DNA from: Candidatus Poseidoniaceae archaeon
GTDB taxonomy: Archaea > Thermoplasmatota > Poseidoniia > Poseidoniales > Poseidoniaceae
Assembly (NCBI GenBank): GCA_013329355.1
Contig: DUKK01000219.1
Coordinates: 1-8,963 of the forward strand
Direction: 5' to 3'
Length of the DNA stretch: 8,963 bases
Below, in pieces: positions 1 through 6,084 of the stretch. The notes under the pieces are model-generated. The model was not told the DNA's origin, did not search any database, and saw only the letters and a program-made list of their open reading frames with translations. A program made the position numbers and the translations under genes. Each line of letters opens with the position of its first letter. The stretch's first letter is position 1.

Positions 1-35
1 TCAGACCGTATTTCAATCCCTAAGAACTGAATTCG

Positions 36-47
36 GATTATTCATAA
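36..47 (+). promoter_or_regulatory. Possible TATA box for the hydratase-aldolase-oxygenase unit
   Basis: The AT-rich stretch GATTATTCATAA lies about 27 bases upstream of ATG 71, the spacing expected for an archaeal TATA box driving a leaderless transcript. No ribosome-binding site precedes ATG 47, 71 or 104, which fits leaderless initiation. The evidence is sequence resemblance only, and no clear BRE is visible. Confidence 0.25.
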
Positions 48-70
48 TGCTAATCCGCTTCGGTTGTCAC

Positions 71-937
71 ATGAGCGACCTATACGGATTAAAACTCGAG
101 CCTATGCCAAATAAGTTGGTAAATTACGGAGTGACTGAAAACGGGATTGCGGTAATAGAATTAGCCTCAGATTCAGCTGGAAAACCATTTGATGGACCAA
201 ACGATCGATCGCCTAACACCTATACCCACGAAATGATGCGCGACATTGATGAGGCTATTGTAAGAGCTCGTTTTGATGATGATGTTAGTTGTATTGTTCT
301 TACCGGAAACGGTGCATCCTTCTTCTCAGCAGGCGCCTCAATTCAGATGCTGAACTCAGTTTCTCCCGGCTTCAAATACAATTTTTGCTTACATGCAAAT
401 GAGACATTATCACGTTTAGAACAAACAGCAAAACTGGTTATCTGTGCAATCAACGGACATGCAGTAGGTGGCGGTTTGGAAATTGCTATGGCTGCTGATA
501 TCCGCATTGCGAGGAAGAATTCAGGTAAAGTAGGACTGCCAGAAATTAATCTCGGTGTCCTCGCTGGAACAGGAGGAACTGCAAGGCTAACTAGATTAAT
601 TGGTAAAGCCAAAGCACTAGAAATGATGGTTACTGGAAATTTGATGTCATTTGAGGATGCGCATGCATGCAATCTAATTAACCACATATGGGAAGGTTCT
701 CCAGAAGACTTCCGCCGTGATATACTAGACTGGTGTTCACAATTTACTTTGCCAAACAAGGCAACTAAAGCAGTTGGCAACATAAAGCGTTCATGCCAAA
801 CTGGGCCAGAGATACCATTCGAGTATCATTTGGCGCTCGAGCGCGAATTGCAGGCAGCGCTATTCAACAGTAGTGATGCGAAGGAAGGAATCGCTGCTTA
901 CGTCGAAAAGCGAGTCGCCAACTTCACAGGAAACTAA
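71..937 (+). CDS. Enoyl-CoA hydratase/isomerase (crotonase) family protein
   Basis: Crotonase-fold enzyme, probably hydrating a trans-2-enoyl-CoA to a 3-hydroxyacyl-CoA in the cytoplasm. Residue numbers count from ATG 47; subtract 8 for ATG 71. The first oxyanion-hole segment is SFFSAGASI (91-99). The second is AINGHAVGGGLEIAMAADI (134-152). E145 (GGGLEIAM) and E166 (LPEINLG) match the two catalytic glutamates of rat enoyl-CoA hydratase (E144, E164), so true hydratase activity is likely; many crotonase relatives lack one of them. The substrate is not evident. ATG 71 is preferred because a TATA-like stretch lies about 27 bases upstream, which suits a leaderless transcript. ATG 47 (296 residues) and ATG 104 are alternatives. 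The frame is open to the left window edge, so a longer N-terminus cannot be excluded. It is first of three close + strand genes, 17 bases before the aldolase. The family call is confident and the start is not. Confidence 0.88.
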   Translation: MSDLYGLKLEPMPNKLVNYGVTENGIAVIELASDSAGKPFDGPNDRSPNTYTHEMMRDIDEAIVRARFDDDVSCIVLTGNGASFFSAGASIQMLNSVSPGFKYNFCLHANETLSRLEQTAKLVICAINGHAVGGGLEIAMAADIRIARKNSGKVGLPEINLGVLAGTGGTARLTRLIGKAKALEMMVTGNLMSFEDAHACNLINHIWEGSPEDFRRDILDWCSQFTLPNKATKAVGNIKRSCQTGPEIPFEYHLALERELQAALFNSSDAKEGIAAYVEKRVANFTGN

Positions 938-942
938 AGCGT

Positions 943-948
943 AGGTGG
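943..948 (+). promoter_or_regulatory. Ribosome-binding site deciding GTG start of the aldolase
   Basis: AGGTGG sits 6 bases before GTG 955, matching the archaeal anti-Shine-Dalgarno core (CACCT). It supports the GTG codon as the start; the first in-frame ATG is at residue 22, inside the conserved barrel. Confidence 0.6.
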
Positions 949-954
949 TTTCGA

Positions 955-1878
955 GTGACTAAATATCATGTGCCTGCCGATGTTCCAGATGAGTTGATTG
1001 AAACTTTTATTCAGAACATGGATGCTGCAACTGCAGGAACTGGCAAAATGAATTTATTTGCTTGTGATCAGAAAATAGAACACCTGAATGACGATTTTTA
1101 TGATGGCGGTGACAAAATACCGCTGACTTCTAATGACCCGGCTCACCTTTTTGAAATTGGTCAACGCTGTCACCAAGCAGGAACAATTGGAGTCTTAGCA
1201 GGTCAGTTAGGCTTAATTTCTCATTACGCAAGAGACTACCCCGATGTCCCATACCTGGTTAAACTAAATTCTAAGTCGCACTTGGTCAAGACCTCTCAGA
1301 GAGATCCAATCTCCCAGTCTATGTATGATATTGATGATGTAATGTCTCTTGTTCATAATGGAATAAATGTTGTTGGGATAGGCTACACTATTTACATTGG
1401 TAGCGAATTTGAGCATGAGATGCTATCCGAGGCAGCACAGTTCATTCGCCAAGCCCACGAACTGGGAATGGTATCAGTTGTTTGGATGTATCCGCGTGGT
1501 AAGGCGGTTCCTGATGAAAAAGATCCTCAATTAATTTCAGGTGCCGCTGGAGTTGCTGCCTGTATCGGCGCAGATTTTGCCAAGGTGAACTACCCAACAG
1601 AATTCCCCGGATTGAGTAGAGCAGAATCACTAGCCATTGCCTCAGAGGCTGCTGGCAGAACTGGCATAATTTGCTCAGGGGGTGGAACTTTACCACCACA
1701 GGAATTTTTGCAAAGGTTATGGGACCAGATGAATGCTGGTAATTGTCGCGGTGCGGCAACAGGTCGTAATATCCATCAAAAGGATACCGAAAGTGCAGTA
1801 AAAATGACTGCTGCATGCCACGCAATAATCTGTGAAGGGGCCTCGGTTGACGAAGCACTAAAAATCTACAATTCCTAA
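955..1878 (+). CDS. Class I (Schiff-base) aldolase, DhnA/FbaB family, probable fructose-bisphosphate aldolase
   Basis: TIM-barrel aldolase of the archaeal class I family, 307 residues. The closest general role is reversible cleavage of fructose 1,6-bisphosphate in glycolysis/gluconeogenesis. K210 in GADFAKVNYP fits the Schiff-base lysine. WMYPRG (177-182) carries the active-site tyrosine region. SGGG (241-244) and ATGRNIHQ (268-275) are the phosphate-binding loops. Near the N-terminus the usual DHGxEHG-like segment reads ACDQKIEHLNDDF, keeping the acidic residue but with QK in place of HG, so this is a divergent subgroup. The family also includes the 2-amino-3,7-dideoxyheptulosonate synthase of archaeal aromatic biosynthesis and the LsrF thiolase, so the substrate is not settled. 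The start is GTG, with AGGTGG at 943-948 six bases upstream. It lies between the hydratase (17-base gap) and the Rieske oxygenase (15-base gap), probably in one operon. Confidence 0.85.
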   Translation: MTKYHVPADVPDELIETFIQNMDAATAGTGKMNLFACDQKIEHLNDDFYDGGDKIPLTSNDPAHLFEIGQRCHQAGTIGVLAGQLGLISHYARDYPDVPYLVKLNSKSHLVKTSQRDPISQSMYDIDDVMSLVHNGINVVGIGYTIYIGSEFEHEMLSEAAQFIRQAHELGMVSVVWMYPRGKAVPDEKDPQLISGAAGVAACIGADFAKVNYPTEFPGLSRAESLAIASEAAGRTGIICSGGGTLPPQEFLQRLWDQMNAGNCRGAATGRNIHQKDTESAVKMTAACHAIICEGASVDEALKIYNS

Positions 1879-1893
1879 TTTGAGAGTGGTGCA

Positions 1894-2940
1894 ATGGGTG
1901 TCATTCATCCCGACATAACCAAGGCTCAAACACTGCCATCGACCTATTACCGAGACGAAAATATTCATCTCAAGTTAATGAGAAAATTCTCCGGTTCATG
2001 GAATTTCATCGGCTTAGAAGCAGCACTTGTCGAGGGCGAGGCGATACCAGTATTGCTAGGGGATATACCTATGTTGCTGACGAAGCAGGGTGGCATTATA
2101 AACTGCATTTCAAATGTCTGCACTCACCGAGCCATGATTCTATGTGATGGTATCAAGAAGGTCAATTCAATAACGTGTCCATATCATGGCCGAACATTTT
2201 CGCTTTGTGGTAAGATTAAGCACATGCCAGAGTTCTCGGAAGTCGAAAACTTCCCAGCACCAAGTGATGATTTGCCGAAAGCGAAGGTTGCAATATGGAA
2301 TGGACTAATCTTCGCTAGCCTAAACTTGAAAGAATCTTTTGAAAATTACATACTAGATGTTGAACAGAGAATGAATTTTATCGATTTTTCAAATTTAACC
2401 AAGGATGATAAGTTGAACAGAGAGCATAATTTGTTCGCAAACTGGATGCTTTATGTCGATAATTATCTTGAAGGGTTTCATATTCCATATGTGCATAAAG
2501 GGCTTAACTCAGTGATCGATTATTCTAATTATAAAACTGAAGTTTATCGTAACGCAGTACTACAAGTTGGTTATGCTTCCAAAGGCGATGATTGCTTTAC
2601 TCTTCCACCAGAGCATCCTGACTTTGGGAGCAATATAGCGGCGTATTATTGGTGGATATTTCCCAATCTTATGTTGAATTTTTATCCTTGGGGTCTTTCA
2701 ATAAATGTTGTAATGCCAAACGGTGTTAATGAAACAAAAGTAATTTATTACGGTATGGTTGGAGACCAAAACAAGTCAGGTCGAGGAGCTGGAGGTGACT
2801 TGGACACGGTTGAGCATGAGGATCAGTGGATTGTAGAAGCGTGTAACAGGGGTATGAAATCTGTGTTATATCAAAGAGGACGGTATTCACCGTCTATGGA
2901 AAAAGGGGTTCATCATTTTCATAGGCTGCTAACTGAGTAG
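1894..2940 (+). CDS. Rieske [2Fe-2S] non-heme-iron oxygenase, alpha (terminal oxygenase) subunit
   Basis: Oxygen-activating Rieske oxygenase of 348 residues, hydroxylating or demethylating an unknown substrate with electrons from a reductase. The N-terminal Rieske domain (about 30-145) has the cluster ligands C76-x-H78 and C95-x2-H98. The C-terminal catalytic domain has the mononuclear iron ligands H196 and H201 (EGFHIPYVH) and probably D310 in EHEDQWIVE. The bridging carboxylate between the two metal centres is E193; naphthalene dioxygenase has Asp there, while carnitine/choline-type monooxygenases have Glu. This hints at a quaternary-amine or related substrate, not an arene, but is only a hint. 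The tail with QRGRYSPS and VHHFHRLL is typical of the family. It is short for the family and may be a homomeric monooxygenase. No ferredoxin or reductase gene is in view. ATG 1894 follows the aldolase stop by 15 bases with only a weak GTGGTG upstream. It ends 2 bases from a convergent gene. Confidence 0.88.
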   Translation: MGVIHPDITKAQTLPSTYYRDENIHLKLMRKFSGSWNFIGLEAALVEGEAIPVLLGDIPMLLTKQGGIINCISNVCTHRAMILCDGIKKVNSITCPYHGRTFSLCGKIKHMPEFSEVENFPAPSDDLPKAKVAIWNGLIFASLNLKESFENYILDVEQRMNFIDFSNLTKDDKLNREHNLFANWMLYVDNYLEGFHIPYVHKGLNSVIDYSNYKTEVYRNAVLQVGYASKGDDCFTLPPEHPDFGSNIAAYYWWIFPNLMLNFYPWGLSINVVMPNGVNETKVIYYGMVGDQNKSGRGAGGDLDTVEHEDQWIVEACNRGMKSVLYQRGRYSPSMEKGVHHFHRLLTE

Positions 2941-2942
2941 AC

Positions 2943-3272
2943 TCAGAGTTTATCCTGTGCGGGCGCACCTGTGGTGACATTGCCATCCTGGTCGATGATT
3001 ATCGGTGTGCCTTCTTCCCAGCCTGGGCAATTGCTGGATACCCATGTTCTTGTGGCCCACTCACAGATGTCGTATCCTCCAGACAGGATTCCAGATCTTT
3101 TGATATAACCAACTTTTACGATATCTTTGTCTTTGGAGAGGACGTTACCGAGTTGCTGGCTCGTGGTGCCGTGACGCATGGTGCTGTTAATATGCTCCAA
3201 AATTTCCGCTGTATTGCGAGGCCGTTCTCCTAAAAATTTCTTGATTTTCTCTCTAATTCTGGTCGTTTTCAT
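2943..3272 (-). CDS. Small winged-helix DNA-binding protein of unknown target
   Basis: Protein of 109 residues from ATG 3272. AAGGAG (3281-3286 on this strand) lies 8 bases upstream, the best-placed ribosome-binding site in the window; GTG 3281 overlaps that site and is unlikely. Residues 1-77 are basic and read as a winged helix-turn-helix: helix RIREKIKKFL (5-14), helix TAEILEHINS (21-30), a recognition-like helix TTSQQLGNVLSK (36-47), then a wing ending in GYIKRSGILSGGYDI. Two cysteines (C70, C82) flank a WATRTW segment, too few to call a metal site. The C-terminal 25 residues are acidic and probably loose. I recognise no named family; a lineage-specific regulator is my inference. It is divergent from the large winged-helix gene, sharing a mirrored regulatory region, and convergent with the Rieske gene, 2 bases from its stop. 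An antitoxin-like or autorepressor role is possible but unproven. Confidence 0.72.
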   Translation of the reverse strand: MKTTRIREKIKKFLGERPRNTAEILEHINSTMRHGTTSQQLGNVLSKDKDIVKVGYIKRSGILSGGYDICEWATRTWVSSNCPGWEEGTPIIIDQDGNVTTGAPAQDKL

Positions 3273-3280
3273 ACTAATCA

Positions 3281-3286
3281 CTCCTT
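3281..3286 (-). promoter_or_regulatory. Ribosome-binding site for the small winged-helix gene
   Basis: AAGGAG on the minus strand with an 8-base spacer to ATG 3272. It fixes the start at 3272 and excludes the GTG at 3281, which lies within the site. Confidence 0.6.
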
Positions 3287-3310
3287 CGTCACGCAGCGCA
3301 CATCCGTCAG

Positions 3311-3390
3311 ATAATGGCCACTAAACCACAGGACACTGGTTGGTGATATAATAGTTCCTCCATAATCATGACTTTGTTACATTTAGGTAC
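3311..3390 (-). promoter_or_regulatory. Leftward half of a mirrored divergent regulatory region
   Basis: Read on the minus strand toward the small gene, three boxes occur in order: GTACCTAAATGTAAC (3390-3376), CCAACCA (3343-3337) and TTAGTGGCCA (3324-3315) followed by TTAT. The last box ends 42 bases before ATG 3272. The same boxes, in the same order, face the large gene on the other side of the intergenic region. The CCAACCA box is followed here by a 12-base spacer and preceded by 32 bases, both longer than in the rightward copy. A second TATA-like stretch, TATTATATC, lies at about 3352-3344 on this strand. These are probably binding sites for a shared regulator plus the basal promoter. Confidence 0.5.
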
Positions 3391-3445
3391 CAAATTAAGT
3401 GTAAAAAGTGAACCGATTGTGTTAGGTTGTAAGTATCAGCCTACT

Positions 3446-3458
3446 TTTCCAGTGGAAA
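3446..3458. promoter_or_regulatory. Operator-like dyad TTTCCA-G-TGGAAA
   Basis: A perfect 13-base palindrome with a single central base lies between the two mirrored arms, 3 bases before the rightward GTAAC box. Its size and symmetry suit a dimeric winged-helix regulator, and both flanking genes encode such domains. Binding is inference. Confidence 0.3.
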
Positions 3459-3461
3459 TAC

Positions 3462-3508
3462 GTAACTAAATGTAACTATCCAACCAATTAGTGGCCAATA
3501 TTATAAAT
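3462..3508 (+). promoter_or_regulatory. Rightward half of the mirrored region with TATA box
   Basis: The order is GTAACTAAATGTAAC (3462-3476), CCAACCA (3480-3486), TTAGTGGCCA (3488-3497), then the TATA-like TTATAAAT (3501-3508). The first box is itself a tandem GTAAC repeat with a 10-base period, one helical turn. TTAGTGGCCA ends 44 bases before TTG 3542, against 42 bases on the leftward side. A TATA box centred near 3504 would place the transcript start close to 3530, just at the ribosome-binding site for TTG 3542. The upstream GTG 3491 lies inside the shared box and so is probably not a start codon. Confidence 0.5.
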
Positions 3509-3529
3509 GATAGTCTATTAGCAGACTCT

Positions 3530-3536
3530 GAGGTGA
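3530..3536 (+). promoter_or_regulatory. Ribosome-binding site GAGGTGA for TTG start 3542
   Basis: GAGGTGA is a full match to the usual archaeal Shine-Dalgarno core, with a 5-base spacer to TTG 3542. GTG 3491 has no such site upstream. The same architecture (GAGGTGG, short spacer, TTG) occurs before the glycosyltransferase at 7460. Confidence 0.55.
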
Positions 3537-3541
3537 CATTT

Positions 3542-6055
3542 TTGTCCAAGAGCAGGATTAGAAGTCGCTATCAGAGACAAATTCTCGGGTGGCTAACAGA
3601 TAACAGTGGCTCCGTTTCAGATATTTCTAAATCGGTCGGAATCAGAACTCCTCATACTTCGCTGGCTTTGAGTGAATTAAGGAGGAAAAATTGGGTTTAT
3701 CGGGATGACAATTATGGTATCAGAGGAGCAGTCCACAGTATTACTGAGATTGGTCGTAAAAGACTGGAGCAGGATAGGCTAGAATTATACCGTAAATATG
3801 CTAACAAATCACTCGCTCAACATGATGGGATTTTACTGGAATCAAGTGGACGTGAATTACTACTTTGTTACCAAAAAACCCCACCAAACTCACTAATCCC
3901 CCTGCCAATCTATCCCCTTGATAGTGACTCAACCGATGGGAAAGATTCCACTGGAACCGAAGGGGTGATTTGGGCCTCGACAATCCCAGACTCCATCAAA
4001 TGGTATTCTGCAGAAAATTTGGCGCCAATTAATCCACCCGGAGAGTTGAGTCTAGGAACCCTTGATGCGTATTTACAGTCGACACAATCTTTTGCCTTAG
4101 TTCGGGCAAATCTGCTTGAACCGATTACGCAATGGAATGTACCTCCGGGAACTGGTTTCCGCACCCCAGATTATTCGCAAAGGGAATTGCCAGCGTTAAT
4201 TTCAGCGGGTGAATACTACCTTGGAACCGTACCAGGAACTGAAATAGAAGTAACATGGAATAACCGGCTACATGCTCACTTAACCTCAGAGATTGACATC
4301 AACTTATTGGTTAATGCGTTTTCAAAAGAGGTAGTAATTCTACGCAATAATCCAGTAAAGCCAGAGCTTCCAACCCTGCCAATTGGGAGCATTTTGCACT
4401 GGCTTAGACAGCGGCACAAGAGATTAGATGAAGTAAGTATTATGGCCAAATTTCACCACATTAAATCGTTAATTGAGGAGGGGTCAATCAATAACCTAAA
4501 TTCAACTATTCAACGAGCGCTAGCTCGTGATTTTGGTTATTGTGAGTGGATAGATGAATTTCCCAACAATGTCGAGATTTCGAATATCTCCACTCAGGGC
4601 TTGATTTCTATCCTCGATCATCTTCGCACCGAATACACCACAGATTACATTGTTGAATGGGATTGGGACATAGACCGTGATATAGAATTTCTGACACATT
4701 TATTAAGGGACCCAAGATGTCGTTTGCTGATTACTAAAATAGGGCCGTTAACGAAGATACCGTCTTCATTAGCTATGTTGGTATCAATGCCAAAATTGGC
4801 CATGGCTGAGTTGAGACTACCCAATAGTCATGTGATTAATATCGAATTAAGCAATTCACTTGGTCAACAGGTGAATGTTGCGCACAGTGTGATACCAAAC
4901 AGTGCAAGTGAGATACTACAATCCTATGAGGCCGGTGCATGGAACTTAGGCACGATGACTGGGTCCTCAGATGATTTCGGCGAGCGCGGTGAAATTTGGC
5001 AGGCACTGAATAAATATCCTGATGGGGACGAGGGTTGGGCTAACAATATTGAATTCAATAATCCCTTGGCCGCTTGGATTGCCACACCGAATCATCTTAG
5101 AGCGAGTCGATGGGTAAGAGTAGTAAATCGTATTGAAGGAGAGTGGGCAGACTTACTTGATTGTACTAAGACACCTGCCGGACTGTTAATTTCAAGCCTA
5201 AATCAAGCAAGTAGTAGTTGGCGTTGTTCTGCAATTGAGGAATTGTCACAACGCTTTGTCATCGATAATCAAATATTGATAGACGTTAGTAAGGGCTACC
5301 AGGATCCTCTTCAAGCGAGTGCAATATCGAGTGCCATTTTGCTCGTGTGTGACAAATTACCTAACGAATTCTCTCACTATGTCAGTGATGCAGTTGATGA
5401 TTGGTTAGACTCACCAATTTTCGCTGACAGGGTCCTAAATGCATTATTCCAGCAATCCGGCTCCAGCACTAACGATAGGTTCAATGTCCTGCATAAAGTA
5501 ATTCTAGCGTCCGGAATTCACCCAAGAGATTCGATTTTGTATAACTGGGGGAAATATATCAATTACCTACAAAATTCAGAGACCATATCTAACGAACTGG
5601 CTAGAGAATTTATGTCATCACTACCATATCATTGGTGGTATGGTAACGCGGCTGAATGGTTAGTGGGTCAATTGTCAAGTTCTGCTGGTAGGAGATGGAT
5701 TGCCGATCAATCCGTGCCATGGCCAGCATTGTTGTTTCGCCTAGATGGTGAGGTATGGGGGCCACCTGGATTCCCTAGCAAATTTGTTCGGCGAATACCA
5801 ACAACGGCAGACCTGCTGTTCATACCAATCATGCAGGATTGTCATGCCAAGGATTTCTTAATGGACACATTTGATCTAGCATCCTATTTAGAAGATCAAA
5901 AATATCGAATAACACCAAGGACTCATCCCAAGTTAGCATATTTGGCTATGGAATTTTCCACTTGGCCAGACTTCTCACATCGTGTTATCTCAGAGGGTGC
6001 ACCGGAAATCGGTTCACTGATTTTTGGTATATCATATCATAAGAATATCAAGTGA
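3542..6055 (+). CDS. Large protein with N-terminal MarR-like winged helix; remainder unrecognised
   Basis: A protein of 837 residues from TTG 3542, or 854 from GTG 3491. Residues about 9-85 (TTG numbering) form a winged helix: YQRQILGWLTDN, then SVSDISKSVGI, then the recognition-like helix TSLALSELRRKNWVYR, then a wing ending at ITEIGRKRLEQD. This resembles MarR/ArsR-type domains. Residues about 95-270 look beta-rich with many Pro and Gly. About 280-440 alternate helices and strands and contain an acidic WDWDIDRDIEF patch. About 540-750 look mainly helical and tryptophan-rich. I see no Walker motif, nuclease motif, signal peptide or membrane segment, and I recognise no family beyond the winged helix. 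It is divergent from the small winged-helix gene with mirrored control elements, and its 3' side is a 385-base gap without clear genes. A chromatin or transcription factor, or the effector of a two-gene module, are both possible; neither is shown. Confidence 0.75.
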   Translation: MSKSRIRSRYQRQILGWLTDNSGSVSDISKSVGIRTPHTSLALSELRRKNWVYRDDNYGIRGAVHSITEIGRKRLEQDRLELYRKYANKSLAQHDGILLESSGRELLLCYQKTPPNSLIPLPIYPLDSDSTDGKDSTGTEGVIWASTIPDSIKWYSAENLAPINPPGELSLGTLDAYLQSTQSFALVRANLLEPITQWNVPPGTGFRTPDYSQRELPALISAGEYYLGTVPGTEIEVTWNNRLHAHLTSEIDINLLVNAFSKEVVILRNNPVKPELPTLPIGSILHWLRQRHKRLDEVSIMAKFHHIKSLIEEGSINNLNSTIQRALARDFGYCEWIDEFPNNVEISNISTQGLISILDHLRTEYTTDYIVEWDWDIDRDIEFLTHLLRDPRCRLLITKIGPLTKIPSSLAMLVSMPKLAMAELRLPNSHVINIELSNSLGQQVNVAHSVIPNSASEILQSYEAGAWNLGTMTGSSDDFGERGEIWQALNKYPDGDEGWANNIEFNNPLAAWIATPNHLRASRWVRVVNRIEGEWADLLDCTKTPAGLLISSLNQASSSWRCSAIEELSQRFVIDNQILIDVSKGYQDPLQASAISSAILLVCDKLPNEFSHYVSDAVDDWLDSPIFADRVLNALFQQSGSSTNDRFNVLHKVILASGIHPRDSILYNWGKYINYLQNSETISNELAREFMSSLPYHWWYGNAAEWLVGQLSSSAGRRWIADQSVPWPALLFRLDGEVWGPPGFPSKFVRRIPTTADLLFIPIMQDCHAKDFLMDTFDLASYLEDQKYRITPRTHPKLAYLAMEFSTWPDFSHRVISEGAPEIGSLIFGISYHKNIK

Positions 6056-6084
6056 TACGATGGTTTCATTAAACATAGCGTAGT

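Noticed and set aside
343..783. Long minus-strand ORF opposite the hydratase
   Set aside because: It is the antisense shadow of a gene with intact crotonase motifs and has no ribosome-binding site.
1442..1894. Long minus-strand ORF opposite the aldolase
   Set aside because: It is an antisense shadow with biased His/Arg/Leu composition, and the + strand carries conserved aldolase motifs.
3311..3508. CRISPR-like or transposon-end reading of the repeats between the divergent genes
   Set aside because: There are only two copies of each box in inverted orientation with unequal spacers, no repeat-spacer periodicity, and no transposase-like gene or target duplication nearby. A mirrored promoter explains the conserved distances to both starts better.
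3910..4164. Minus-strand ORFs inside the large winged-helix gene
   Set aside because: They are short and lack start signals, and the + strand frame is uninterrupted over more than 2500 bases.
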